Source: Coriolopsis trogii
Taxonomy: Eukaryota > Basidiomycota > Agaricomycetes > Polyporales > Polyporaceae
Direction of reading: 5' to 3'
Length of the DNA stretch: 64,000 nt
Assembly: GCA_020543525.1 (NCBI GenBank)
Contig: JAHYIO010000001.1
Span: 310,001-374,000 of the forward strand
Part shown: positions 24,401-33,759 of the stretch, piece by piece
Position numbering within the stretch: position 1 is the stretch's first letter
How the letters are laid out: every line of letters begins with the position of its first letter
Translations under genes and position numbers: made by a program
Notes under the pieces: model-generated
Database searches by the model: none
What the model saw: the letters and a program-made list of their open reading frames with translations, nothing else
Told to the model about the DNA's origin: nothing

Positions 24401-25439
24401 CCCGAGCAAAATGGAGATGATCGCGTGCGCGATTCAATGCGTTACGAGCTTCGGAGCAAGAGCGGTCCCACCACAGACGCGACCTATTGCAAACTCTGAC
24501 AGGAGCGGCGTGCAGCGTCCATGCTTCGGAAATGCATGCGCACAGTGTGTCGATAGCAGCTTGTACATCACCTTCTGCGTTGAGAGTCAAATCTTGAGGG
24601 AATCGAAGCTTGACCGCTGACAGGATTGTTGAGATGAACTCCTTCTCCGCGTCCGACTTGGGAGCAATGGAGGGAGCCCCTTCATATGACCACGCTCCTG
24701 CCGGGATGTGTGCATGAATGACAGCATGGTCCGATAGGCCACGCTCCTCCGGTGCAATGCGTACCCGATACAAGTCAGGACTACGATCATCCGGGACCCA
24801 TACGAGATCGATTACTGTGGAGCGGAGGGTGGGTCGATGCGGTATATGAGTCACCACACCCGCTGGTGACAGTAGGCGGAGACCCAGGCGTGCGTGAAGG
24901 TCGAGTACTTCTCCAGTTCGAGCAACCGGGTCAGCTGGGTAGTCGGGGTCCCACAAAGGGGAATGCGTGTTGTAGTCGCCCCCCATGATGTCAATTGCCG
25001 GGAGGTTGTGGGCGATGTCAGCGAGATACAGGACAGCAGTGTTTGCAGCGTCATTGTATAGATTGAGAACGGCGATTGGGTCCTGGGTCTGATCAAGACG
25101 GATCAGTAGTAGCATACAGTCGCGATGCTGCACCGCAGGGTCGAGAGAAATGACAGCATTTACAAGACGGCGACTGACATGGCAGACGACGCGTGCATCC
25201 TTGCAGGCTTCGACCAATTGCCATGCGGGATGCAGCTGTGTGCCGTACAGCATATTATCCTCTGTTCGTTCAGCTGGCCCAACTGGCGAAGCAGAGGGAA
25301 TCGGTCGGATGGGTCCATACCACGGTTCTTGGATGCAGACAATATCCACACCCATAGCGGCACATTGCTCTAGAACGAAATGCGTATTCTGCGGTGAATG
25401 ATTAACGTTGTGATATACAACATGGAGCGATGTGATCAT
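21453..25439 (-). CDS. LINE ORF2: endonuclease, reverse transcriptase, RNase H
   Basis: 1328 residues without a break. Residues 1-230 are an endonuclease/exonuclease/phosphatase domain with CIQEPWYG, GGDYNTHSPLWDP and LSDHAVIH. The reverse transcriptase follows at roughly 500-790, with the catalytic YVDD near 704 (in LQFYVDDGLW). RNase H lies at about 1020-1150: FTDGSAF, CELIAL, FSDSESALKS and YCPSHSGISENEAID supply the acidic residues. A terminal Cys/His cluster, CMCQYPQAIHYHTREHILFHC-like, lies near 1270. The ATG overlaps the ORF1 stop codon as ATGA (25436-25439), which suggests translation by termination and re-initiation rather than frameshifting. All catalytic residues needed for target-primed reverse transcription appear to be present. 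Confidence 0.9.
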   Translation of the reverse strand: MITSLHVVYHNVNHSPQNTHFVLEQCAAMGVDIVCIQEPWYGPIRPIPSASPVGPAERTEDNMLYGTQLHPAWQLVEACKDARVVCHVSRRLVNAVISLDPAVQHRDCMLLLIRLDQTQDPIAVLNLYNDAANTAVLYLADIAHNLPAIDIMGGDYNTHSPLWDPDYPADPVARTGEVLDLHARLGLRLLSPAGVVTHIPHRPTLRSTVIDLVWVPDDRSPDLYRVRIAPEERGLSDHAVIHAHIPAGAWSYEGAPSIAPKSDAEKEFISTILSAVKLRFPQDLTLNAEGDVQAAIDTLCACISEAWTLHAAPVRVCNRSRLWWDRSCSEARNALNRARDHLHFAREAAPHLVAAAQTAVHLAFRRLKSTIRRRRREHMDERIQFVANEQRRVWDLMAWTGPRTMPMYRSLVHNGQPLRTLPDLWHALDETFHAAAARPVDFSVVDDIEPLPERECPAISRAEVRDALHHVSTSSTPGWDHLHWRHLKLLVGDAHFLNTLTRIYNAILTYGVWPAQFKRAVSVVIPKPYKDDYSKVKSYRPIVLLSTLAKLFEKILSERLHYECQVHAILHPNQFGGTKAHSTIDAAMCLVTHIRMAWKRKLVTSCLAFDVAQFFPSMNHELLCCILERYGFSPLLVRFFRNYLSGRQSCFRWGKATSPWFDLPPVGAGQGSALSPILTGIYIAPAIHRLFPIETIESNSALQFYVDDGLWIATSPSIETNCRILQERYHQTVTELSRLGLIIEADKNEAAHFISKVLARTQAALPVRIDEQTVIQPSPVWRYLGFRLDSRLTFRAHVAYFAERAFTTVNSMLMLGNSICGLTPMQRRTLYVSCILPLLTYGVQVWYRSKGIKHLLKPLVAAQNRALRWITSNAFRTTPIGAMQGISGIMPLHLHCKKLQERYFLRIHKLPASHPLRACFPNVFNRSHSAPFIRFLPYIIDPTSDIPLTQAFPDGKPLITEHFNPLDEECQPGLRVRDLFEDRITLFLDHPKKKDEEAMRAWIDNDLLPRLRMAHADSDALVIFTDGSAFLNAPAGPDARLGSSAGFHAYHAGRCLHRRSIYTGWAFSYDCELIALSMAIAFAYLKGRFHHIHLFSDSESALKSLLNVEDGRMANVNSSRILREWFERDSHNRLFLHYCPSHSGISENEAIDIDVKLKASYPDDDEIPRGYLFPTSYAYLRSAITDGALYEWQKLAEAQPIKYWGRYYLRHPAFRSLRHTGMFPLKRLGGRPALVARFVRCITNHAPTGHYRDRFRQRHQEPTFCMCQYPQAIHYHTREHILFHCTYYVRRYRHSSIEDLLASLDPFYDIQQFLEDNPTAFSFEDLPD

Positions 25440-27487
25440 GACACTGCGTGACCTTTACCCTTCCCACTGCTACTAGCTGGGTTACTCTCCGATGCGGGCG
25501 ATGAGCCAGACTGTAGAGGGGGGGAATTAGCTTCAAAGATATGCACCGACGTCGGGCCAAAACGTACGTGTGCGCTGCGTGACGACATGGCAGACTCCTG
25601 CGAGCTGCGGGGTGTAGGAGCGGACGAGTGCGCAGAGACATGCGAATGGAGAGGTTCGGAGACGCGAGCAATAACCGGCTGGTGACTGAGGTACCAACCG
25701 GGGTCGTTGCGATGATGTGCATACTCGCAAACACGATCATTGGCGCAGTGATTCCCGCCGCAATTGCGGCACCGTGGGACACAGGGGCGGGCTGGATCGG
25801 GTGTGGCGCAGCATGGGGCAAGCGTACGGTGTTGCGCGGTATAATGAGAACCCGCGCATCGCGCGCAGGTCGGGCGACCCTTGCATGCAAACGTCGGGTG
25901 GCCCCACCGATAGCACTTGGTGCATTGGGAGACGGCACGCCTGTCGGGGAGGATGTTCGGGCGGATGTCGCCTTGCGGGAACGTAACATCGATGTTGAGG
26001 AGGCTTCGAGCGACAGAGCGAGCCTCGTCATCAGTGACCTCAATGACGAGTTCTCTAAAGGCTGCGCGGGGTTCATTGACGGGGCGACCCCACCGAACCG
26101 CAGTGTCGGATCGTTCAATGATGTTTCGCCATGGGTCGTATGCGGTGACTGCCTCAGCAACAGCGCGTGGGTCAAGCGGATTGCCTTGCTGGTCCACGCA
26201 CCAGACATCTGGAAATGCGATAGAGCTCCTGACTTTATGACGGCGTAGATCGATGTGCGCAGGCTCCACACCCTGAATTGAGACAATGCGGTCGCGGATG
26301 AGTGACAAGGCTGCGTCCGTGGGAGGCTGGTTGAGAATGATCGTGATGTTACCAGCCGCTGACCACGTCAGCGACTCGATGCGAAAGGACGACAGGCTGG
26401 GGTCGCGCTGGAGCGAGGCGTCGATCGTTTTGCGCATGAAGCCTTCGGGTGTTTGATCCTCTACGGCCACGCGGCGCGCATTGCTGAATACCACGTAAAC
26501 AATGCGCTCAGCATTCTTCGGGCTCTTCTTCAGCTTCTTGTACGGTGAACGCTGGCGGCGGGGGCTCCCAGACCGCGCAACATCTTCGTATGGGTCACTC
26601 TCTGAATCTGACATGCGGGAGGCAAAGTGCGGCGTAGGCGTACGGAACCGAGGTGGCGTTGGAGATCGGGGTTGAACGGGGGTCGGAGGACTTATACGAG
26701 AGAGCAAAGATGCGTATGAAATGGGGGGGTTCGGTCCTGGGGACGGGGTGCGGAGACGCGCCTCGAGATTGAGAGGCATGGATGATGGGGACTCAGAGTT
26801 GTCCATAGGCGATGGGGAGCGTGCGCGTAGCGAAGGGGACGATCCGCGGGGCGACCCCCGTGAGCTTGCGGGGACAGGTGGGCCAAACAGGCTCTCCATG
26901 GTAGCGTGGTCGTCCAGCAGTTTGCACGCAACGCCGGTGACGTGTTCGAAAGACTTGCTCATATCATGGACGGCGTTGTTTAGGTTATCGAGGGCAGCGT
27001 TGATCACGCCCCACCCCGACGTAAACTCATCGGGAGACAGGGAGTAAATATCGGCGCGATGCTTGCGGAGGGAGGAGGTGAGGGCGGACAGGATAGCGAC
27101 AATATCGTTGGAGGCCGTGGAAAAGCCACGCCCCCACTGAACGTTCTGAATGGGGGGCTCGATGACGTCATGGGAGTCGGGGGAGGTCGGCACGGCACCG
27201 TCCGACGCATGCGAGGCCTCGGGGGAGAGGGATGGGCTGGCAGGGGCCATCTCCGTGTCCTCGTCGGCGAGAGGCGACTGTCCAAGCAGTGTCTCAGCCG
27301 TGTGAGAGTCTTCTTCATCCGACGATGTACCAAGAGAGACAACATCGCTCGAATCGCGTCGAGGAGGAGGCGGGCGAGGGGCTGGAGTGTGCGAGTGACC
27401 GGCGGCTTTGCGCTTACCGGGTCGGCGATTGGGTGGGCCAACAACATTGAAGTCAGCCCCGGGCGGGCCGTGCGAGGCTTCGGCCAT
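25436..27487 (-). CDS. LINE ORF1: nucleic-acid-binding protein with CCHC knuckles
   Basis: 683 residues starting MAEASHGPPGADFN. The N-terminal half is Ser/Pro/Asp-rich and probably disordered. The middle holds an RRM-like folded segment (around RIVYVVFSNARRVAVEDQ). The C-terminal third carries Cys/His knuckles in tandem: CTKCYRWGHPTFACKGRPTC, CARCAGSHYTAQH and CRNCGGNHCANDRVC. Such ORF1 proteins coat the LINE RNA and accompany it to the target. It is the first cistron, with about 140 nt of 5' leader; its stop overlaps the ORF2 start by ATGA. Confidence 0.88.
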   Translation of the reverse strand: MAEASHGPPGADFNVVGPPNRRPGKRKAAGHSHTPAPRPPPPRRDSSDVVSLGTSSDEEDSHTAETLLGQSPLADEDTEMAPASPSLSPEASHASDGAVPTSPDSHDVIEPPIQNVQWGRGFSTASNDIVAILSALTSSLRKHRADIYSLSPDEFTSGWGVINAALDNLNNAVHDMSKSFEHVTGVACKLLDDHATMESLFGPPVPASSRGSPRGSSPSLRARSPSPMDNSESPSSMPLNLEARLRTPSPGPNPPISYASLLSRISPPTPVQPRSPTPPRFRTPTPHFASRMSDSESDPYEDVARSGSPRRQRSPYKKLKKSPKNAERIVYVVFSNARRVAVEDQTPEGFMRKTIDASLQRDPSLSSFRIESLTWSAAGNITIILNQPPTDAALSLIRDRIVSIQGVEPAHIDLRRHKVRSSIAFPDVWCVDQQGNPLDPRAVAEAVTAYDPWRNIIERSDTAVRWGRPVNEPRAAFRELVIEVTDDEARSVARSLLNIDVTFPQGDIRPNILPDRRAVSQCTKCYRWGHPTFACKGRPTCARCAGSHYTAQHRTLAPCCATPDPARPCVPRCRNCGGNHCANDRVCEYAHHRNDPGWYLSHQPVIARVSEPLHSHVSAHSSAPTPRSSQESAMSSRSAHVRFGPTSVHIFEANSPPLQSGSSPASESNPASSSGKGKGHAVS

Positions 27488-27628
27488 GCCGTGAGACGAA
27501 GATAGCGAGGTAAAGACACCGACGTGTGAGAATCGAAGAGGACCAGGGGGTAATAATAGCGGTGGGAAGGGAGGAAGTGGACGGGCGTCTATCCGAGATG
27601 GTGGTGGTACGTGGTCAAGGAGCGCGGC

Positions 27629-27643
27629 TGTGACATAGTGGTC
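27629..27643 (+). repeat. Target site duplication of LINE, 5' side
   Basis: TGTGACATAGTGGTC, identical to 21246-21260, directly beyond the 5' end of the LINE. Confidence 0.88.
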
Positions 27644-27664
27644 GAATCTGCTTTGGGCCTACCT
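27637..27664 (-). repeat. Right terminal inverted repeat of outer transposon
   Basis: Perfect 28-base inverted match to 10928-10955, followed by TA. It overlaps the 5'-side target duplication of the LINE. Confidence 0.88.
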
Positions 27665-27683
27665 TAGTCACCCACTAAGAACG

Positions 27684-28275
27684 CTATTCGCGCGCGTCCT
27701 CGTCATTCTCTTCAATGTATAAGGAGAGCGTCGAGGTTCCCCCGCCAGGCAGGAGCTTTGACCGAGGTGACAGCAAGCCATCGCGGAACATGAGGTGGCT
27801 ATATGCGGTTGCATGAGTCGACAATTGAATCAATGTAATCGAACGATGTTGAGACGTACAAGAGGCCCTTCGTCCTACGCGGAGCCGCAAGCTCGATTGT
27901 ATCCTCTGCCTCGCGCGACTCATGACGAGCTCGCAGGCTACTAGTTCGTCTCGCGCGACTGTTCCACGTCCGCTCCGCAAGTGCGCGGATCACCGGGACC
28001 GGCAGCGTGGCACAGCGCCCGCGCAACCGCACGCTTTCCAACCCTGCCAGCTCGCGCCCGACGAACGCGTCCACTTCCGCCCGCCCCTCGGCATCTTCAC
28101 GCATCGTGCCTCCGCGCTCGGTCTCGACATCCGTCATGGCCCCAGTGCGGTCGTTGTCGTCCTCGGTGAGCGCGAGCACGCTCACAAGTCGCAGCCACGA
28201 CCCGTTGTCCGAGTCCTCGCTACCTCCGTCTTCACCTATCCCACCGTTCGCGAGTCGGCGCCCGAGCGTGAACAC
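27684..28275 (-). CDS. Hypothetical protein, two visible exons
   Basis: The minus-strand upstream exon runs from about 28275 to 27858 and is Arg/Glu-rich (ending ELAAPRRTKGLL). A short intron ending in GCATATAG leads to a C-terminal exon coding for MFRDGLLSPRSKLLPGGG...EENDEDARE and a stop at 27684. The splice keeps frame and the tail is acidic, as in real fungal C-termini. No family is recognised and the true 5' end is unknown. The plus strand is also open over about 28007-28366 (Ser/Pro-rich), and I cannot rule out that it is the coding one. The stop lies only about 18 bp from the outer transposon's TA target site. Confidence 0.35.
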
Positions 28276-28365
28276 ACAGGTGGCAGAGGCCGCCGGCGAC
28301 GTCGCCTGTGTCAGCTCCGGCTGTGGGTCCTATTTCCATGTGGATAGCGAGACATTCACCCATTG

Positions 28366-28490
28366 AAGTAGTCGTCCATGATTCTATCGATATAGACCCA
28401 ATCTTGCCTGACGAACAGCCACATAGACAATGACGTGCGTGAAGAATTCAACTTGTTCGTCTGCGGCGGATCCCAGGGTGATTCTGACAT
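28366..28490 (-). pseudogene. Fragment of a FunK1 kinase C-lobe
   Basis: The minus strand encodes EFFTHVIVYVAVRQ and RIMDDYFNG in two frames. They match ESFTHVIVYAAIRL and GLMNDYFDG of the full kinase gene just upstream (about 29345-29460), in the same order and spacing. Flanking kinase sequence is absent and the frame is broken. It is a truncated tandem copy lying about 200 bp downstream of the intact gene's stop codon. Confidence 0.6.
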
Positions 28491-28663
28491 CGTATCGACA
28501 ATGATTCCAATCAAATCCCCACACACCGACACGATGATCCAACACAAACAGGAAGATTGATCGCATGCGTTCTGGTAGGCTTCCCCCGGACTCTCGTCTG
28601 CCGGTCCTTTGAGCCGCACACCTACGACAGTCTGTCTACAACTACCCAAGACTCCTTGTCTCT

Positions 28664-31600
28664 TTACTTCCTGGAACGCTTGGTACCACTAGCTTTCACT
28701 GTTCGACGACGTGAGCTCGACGATCCACCATGATTAGGGTTCGGAGTGTTCGCTGGCTTGGTACCCGTGCCCTTTCGTGGCGGTTGCCTCACGAACTGTG
28801 CGCTGACCGCCTTCTCATCCTCGCGCTCCCGGGGTATGTGATGGGTGGCATCCGCTAGTCGATCGGGGACAGTATCTCCTGCTGGCCAGTTGACTGTCGG
28901 ATTGAAGGCATATTTCGCGAGCACATCTAGGACAGTGATATGCTGGTTGAGAGACTTCGCCGTCTTCTCGGTCTCCTCAGATATGGTAGAATACACATCG
29001 CTGAGAGCCTGAGCAGATGCGTTGCTCATGTCGGGTGGCTGTTCGCGATTGCGATCCTCGGGGATAATCCGGTTGATCATTTGAGGGGGATGACTCTCAA
29101 CTGAGGCCTCTTCGCCGAGTCTGGGGCGTTTGTTGGACAATGGCTGTGTGCGTTGCTGATACCCTAGATACTGATAACGCGCGCGAAAGAGCGTGAGGAG
29201 ATCTTTGACGAGGAAGTTGATTGGGTTTTGTACCCCGTCAGCGCCACTCTCGAATATCAGAGGCTTGCCCTTCGCGGTTTCGAGTATGGCACTAGTGAGC
29301 GCTTTCCACTTGAGTAGGGGGCAGATGTACTCATCGGCGTCACCCATTGAATATCCATCAAAATAGTCGTTCATGAGACCGTTGATACTTGCAAAATTAT
29401 GCTTCACAAGACGAATGGCGGCATAGACAATGACGTGCGTGAAGGACTCAAGTTCGTCTGCGATGGCCACAGCTGCCTCGGGTTCGTTGAGACATCGCAT
29501 AGACATGAAGTGCCACGTTCCCTGATATACGAGTTTGAGGAAATCCGATACGACTCGAACGACTGGGATCTAAGCTCACCGTTCTCTCGGGTTGCATGGC
29601 GACATCATCGCCTTCGTGTTTCGCGAGCTCCCAGTCGACAAGCATTCCATCCCAGTATACCACGTATTGCCGATCTGCTTTGTGGAATTTGATTTTAGGA
29701 TATATCAAGATGTTACTTGCGCTGACGTCTCGGTGAATAAGATGACATTCCGTGTAGGCAGCTTCGTGGGCTACAGTGAAGTTTAGCCGAGTCGAGTAGT
29801 CATGCGCGAAGATCTCACCCTTAACAGCATCATAGATGATGCAAATGAGTTGCTGACTGTGGGTGAACTTGGTGAGAGGGAGGCAGATTTCTTTCACCAC
29901 CATGCGGTAGTGGATCAAGTGACGAAGTCCGGCCCCTTGAACCCCATAGTCTTCGGCCTCTACATCGTCCGCTGTGCGTTTCGGCGGTCCGGGGGTGTCG
30001 GTGGGGTCAATGATCGTGGGCATAGCTGACTCGGCGGATCCAGAGGGGTCATTGGTAGGGGACATCGCTAGCTCGGCGTTTCCAGCGGTTTGAATGTAGG
30101 GATCGTTAGTCGTGAGCATCGCAGGCTCGGCGGCAGGATCAGTCATGAAGACATCCTCGGTGACCGGTATGCTCGGAATCGTTTGCGGGGCAGCACCACT
30201 GGATGCCGTTTTAGCGCGACCTCTCCCCTTGCGCTTCCTTGCCTTACGACCGTGAGGTGGCGCCTCGACAGGCTCTCCCATCTCTGCGACCTGCGCGACA
30301 GGCGCGGTGTCCTGTGCCAGAGGCTCCGTGTCCTTTGCCGAAGACCGGGCGCCAAAAGGGAGCAAGTCCCGAACGCGCTTGTCCCCTGTCTCGGGAGAAT
30401 AATTTGACGTCTCCGTCTCGTGTCCTTCAACATCTCCGTGAACGACGAGCGTAGGGATGTTCGGTACGTTCTTCGCTCTCAACTCGTTGAGAATGTCGCC
30501 TTCTCTCCTAATTCCTGTGTAGTAAGACCTCCAGGTGTCCTTGAAGAACGTGTAGCGCTGAGTCACCCACTCCAAGGCGATGAACCCTTTCGTGCTCCGA
30601 CCAATCATGCTAGACGACATCTCGATCGGGTTGCCGATAAGGAAAATGCGATTGTTCACAGTGATTTTGTAGCGCGGAGCATCGTCGGCTAGCGATCGAG
30701 CAAAGAGCTTCCTCACGTGGGCGAATTCGGGAAGAGGAGAGGGGTACTCGGGGTGACATCGCCTAGGATTCCTACAAGGCGCAGCGGGATCAGGATGTAG
30801 GATGTGGGAGTCGTGTTCGCGTATGCAGTCCTGGACGTATGAAGTGTCGCGCAAGTGAGAGGGAATGCTATCAATATCCTGAATAACGTGTTCGTGATAG
30901 TCAAGGTCGCCAGGATCGTTCCGAAGCTCATCCATGCGCTTCCATCCGCAGGAATCAGGAGTCAGAGGTACAGCCGTCGTGTCGATACCTTGCTGATCGT
31001 CGGTTAGCTGGGAGAAGCGATAGAGAAACTTGAGGAGAGCCGCAGTTCCTTCGAGACTATCGACGTAATTCACGGCTTCGGTTGAGATAACACCCGCACG
31101 GTCCCATCGCATGGCGCGGAACGAAGGGCCGTTGACGAACAGCATGTAGAGAGCGCAGCGGTGTTGGAAGGAGAAGACGCGCTGAGCGTATGACATGAGT
31201 TGACCACGTACTTCCTTACGGCTCCTGACATCCGTCTCGGGGTCCCCGACCCCATCGTCGAACGGGTCATGTTGCGCCTTTCCGCTTTTGAACTCGAGGG
31301 ACAGACGTTGCAGTCGCCAGTTAGGAACACCCTTCACGATGGAAGCGGAGTCCTTGTTTGAAATCAGAGACCCATCAACCTTCATTCCCGAGCTATCTCC
31401 GGCCTCCGCCTTGTCTTCAGAGAGGTGCAGGGCATAACCTGGGCAAAGATGGTGCGTCTTATCGACTTTGAGCTGCATGCGAGTCAGCATAAAACCCGAG
31501 TTCAGCGAGAATTGTACTCACCCATGCTTGCGAGTACACTTTCTCCTGGAGATCCATGGTGCTACTACCGTCGGCCGGCTTAATTCCAAGCCGCGAGCGG

Positions 31601-32160
31601 AATGCGTTGTGTACCTTCTGAACCTTTGGAGCAGTGGTGTCGAATGCGTCGTCGCCGGGAGGGAGCACCTCACTCATGAACTGAGAAAAGCGCATGACAA
31701 TAGACGTTTCCTCTGCGTCCTTCATCATAAGCTTACGGGTGTACTTGGCTTTGTACACAATGCTGGTCTCGGGCAGGCGTCGAGCGTCGACGTTCTTTGG
31801 CTTCACGGCTTTGAAGGGAGAGGCCTTCCAAGTCTTGGTGGGTCTGAGTGTATGCTCTGGCATGTCGAGAGTAAGGAGGGGGCTCACATTAAGCGCACAC
31901 TTAAGCCTTGTCGTGCGTGGGGCGTGAGGCTGATGATGAGAGATTCACCCTCGTGGCAAGTCGATGATCCTGCGATTGAGTACACGTGAGAGCGTTGTCG
32001 ACAGATTCAAGCTGCAGTCATAGAGACAGAGACTCACAGGATGCTGTCCCGTTTGGGCGAACAATGGTGGGCTTGATGGGTGCGTGGTCAGATTGCGACG
32101 GTCACGTATGCAAGTCGAACTCCATACTAGCGCCCGTGACGTCCATGTTTGATTGCCCAT
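28664..32160 (-). CDS. FunK1-type fungal protein kinase
   Basis: Several exons on the minus strand. The kinase C-lobe has the catalytic loop HRDVSASNILI (near 29720), then VDWELAKH in the place of the DFG segment (near 29620). The intron at about 29507-29578 joins ERT to GTWHFMSMRCL, the usual activation-segment word of this family. Upstream are the conserved FunK1 N-terminal blocks (LEFKSGKAQHDPF, RSKEVRGQLMSYAQRVFSFQHR, RAGVISTEAVNY). An Ala/Pro-rich insert lies between the lobes (about 30020-30370). The C-terminal tail is basic (SSSSRRRTVKASGTKRSRK), perhaps a nuclear signal. FunK1 proteins are an expanded fungal kinase group with mostly unknown substrates. The start is uncertain: a candidate ATG is at 32160, and coding support is firm from 31887. 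Confidence 0.8.
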
Positions 32161-33135
32161 TCGGGAAGCACATTGATAGACGCCGTCTTTTCTAGTTCAA
32201 ACACTTTTGTATACCGCTCGTAAGAGTACAGGCGCGGTATCAACAACACTTGTACCCAGACGCCGCCGAATCAAGTCGAGACTTGACTTGAGACCCGCGG
32301 GAAGAACCTCTACCACCTTGTTGCAGTGTTACATGTACATAGGACACGAGGGGCAGCCTCTCCTCGTGGTTGAGGTCAGATGAACATGGTTGAGCGAGCG
32401 CATCCATCCTCCTCCAGCCACATGAATCGAGGTCTGAAGAGTTTTGCTCTCAAGCGTCCTCCACGCTCCCTACTGAATGCCTAAGATGATTTGGAAGCTT
32501 TCCGAGGGCTTGTCATACCCTGAAAGAGGTGGCAGGGTGCCTCCTGTGGCTGAAGCTCGAGCTCGTCTAGCGCTCTTTAGGCGCCTATTTGATCACATCT
32601 CGGTTTGACCGAGTTTAGACGCCCAGCCACAGCGCAATTGAGGACTTTCAGAGGAGAATTGGTTGGGAAAAACGAGAGAAGTGGATGAAGGTGAGGGTGT
32701 GTGCGCGCGCAGAATGCATGTGTGCGTGTGTCGCGCGGTGTGTGCGCGCTAAAAAATAAATGTACAAAACGTCCATCGTAGATGCGGGGTGGAACTCGAA
32801 CGCATCAATACGAGAGAGAGAGAGAGATAAACTCTTCATATTATACTGCGTGAGCAGGCGAGCGTGCGCCAAGATGCAGTTCCTATCTACATTACTAGGA
32901 ATATATAGTGAGTAATCGGGTGGTGGTATCTTAGTTGTACCGTATCTCTAATGAGATGTGGGGGGCGGAGTGTTATCGTTGTCGTATGCTTGTCCAAATG
33001 TGTGCGTCCGATGCTGGGTCCATGGATATTATGTGAACCAATCAAAGTCTCGTACTGCGTGGTCTCCCTCTCCTGCGTGAGCGGTGCTCCCGTTCCTCCT
33101 GTCCTGTGCGGTGGCTGTCGGGTGCGCGCCGGCGG
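32161..33135. other. Intergenic region with simple repeats
   Basis: About 1 kb without a supported gene. It contains a GT/GC-alternating purine-pyrimidine stretch (about 32697-32747), a GA repeat (32812-32827) and a piece at about 32791-32812 that resembles 10738-10760. It is probably the 5' region of the kinase gene plus repeat relics. Confidence 0.4.
32812..32827. repeat. (GA)n microsatellite
   Basis: Eight tandem GA units directly after the repeated ATCAATAC word. Confidence 0.75.
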
Positions 33136-33475
33136 TCATCGGTGGCGAGCGTGATACTTAGTGGTGTCTCCGGTCTTGCTGAATGCGCCGGTCGCAGCGA
33201 TGAAGCGCGCTAGGGCGGCTATGCCCTCTTCAGTTCCTACGATGTATTTGACTGTCATCGCGTGACCATCGTGCTGAAGTAGGTGTCGGTGCGAGTCGTA
33301 GCGAGGGCAGTCGAGCAAAATGTGTCGGCTAGTCTGGAAGGTCGCGCCGCATGGGCACGACGTGGGTTCGGAGGGGACAAAACGGTGATAGTATTCGCCC
33401 ATGAAGGCATGTCCGGTCCGGGGCATCAATACGAGACCATAGTGATACACCCCGATTCCTCACGCGGGTGCTAGA
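33136..33475 (-). pseudogene. Truncated LINE ORF2 3' end
   Basis: About 105 codons on the minus strand (YHYGLVLMPRTGHAFMGEY, then CPCGATFQTSRHILLDC) with the Cys/His cluster that follows RNase H in fungal LINEs. The frame is closed by a stop just upstream of this piece and no RNase H or reverse transcriptase is present. It belongs to a different LINE family from the full-length copy at 21261-27628, since the Cys/His segments differ. A 53-bp part recurs at 10746-10798. Confidence 0.6.
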
Positions 33476-33759
33476 TTGTTACTTACTGGCGCGTGAGCGA
33501 GACATAGTGAAAGCAGTTCCGGACCCCAAGTTTCGGTCCGACGTTGTAGTGCGCTTCGAACCTAAGACCCAGAGCATCTCTTAGGATCTAAGGATGTAAT
33601 GGGCGAGCTAGGATGGAATGACGTCTTAATCCTTGCCCATGTCCAGCTGACATGGCGATGCATGTGCCAACATGTCAGGATGCGGATCTGAGAGACATCA
33701 GTAATTGGGACCACCTTCGCACTGTACAGTTCTATGTGATGCACTTCACCGCTACCGCT

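Larger units (their letters stand above)
21261..27628 (-). mobile_element. Full-length Tad1-like LINE retrotransposon
   Basis: A 6.37-kb non-LTR element on the minus strand. It is flanked by a perfect 15-bp target duplication (21246-21260 and 27629-27643) and ends 3' in 24 A residues. It has two long open frames: ORF1 (CCHC zinc knuckles) and ORF2 (endonuclease, reverse transcriptase, RNase H). Presence of RNase H with an apurinic-like endonuclease fits the fungal Tad1 group. Perfect target duplication, intact tail and unbroken ORFs suggest a recent insertion and possible activity. Confidence 0.88.
10926..27666. mobile_element. Outer Tc1/mariner-like DDE transposon, carrying two nested insertions
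   Basis: The element runs from 10928 to 27664. Its two ends carry a perfect 28-bp inverted repeat (10928-10955 and 27637-27664, beginning AGGTAGGCCCAAAGCAG), and the dinucleotide TA lies immediately outside both ends (10926-10927, 27665-27666), as expected for Tc1/mariner target duplication. It encodes a DDE transposase on the plus strand whose two halves are 7.5 kb apart. Subtracting the 7.5-kb Plavaka-like insertion and the 6.4-kb LINE leaves an element of about 2.8 kb, a normal size for an autonomous element. The LINE landed only a few bases inside the right inverted repeat, so the right terminus now lies beyond the LINE. Confidence 0.85.

Noticed and set aside
25628..26248. 206-residue plus-strand frame in the LINE
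   Set aside because: Antisense shadow of the zinc-knuckle region of ORF1.
32697..32747. GT/GC alternating tract as a Z-DNA or regulatory element
   Set aside because: Simple low-complexity sequence; nothing else supports a function.
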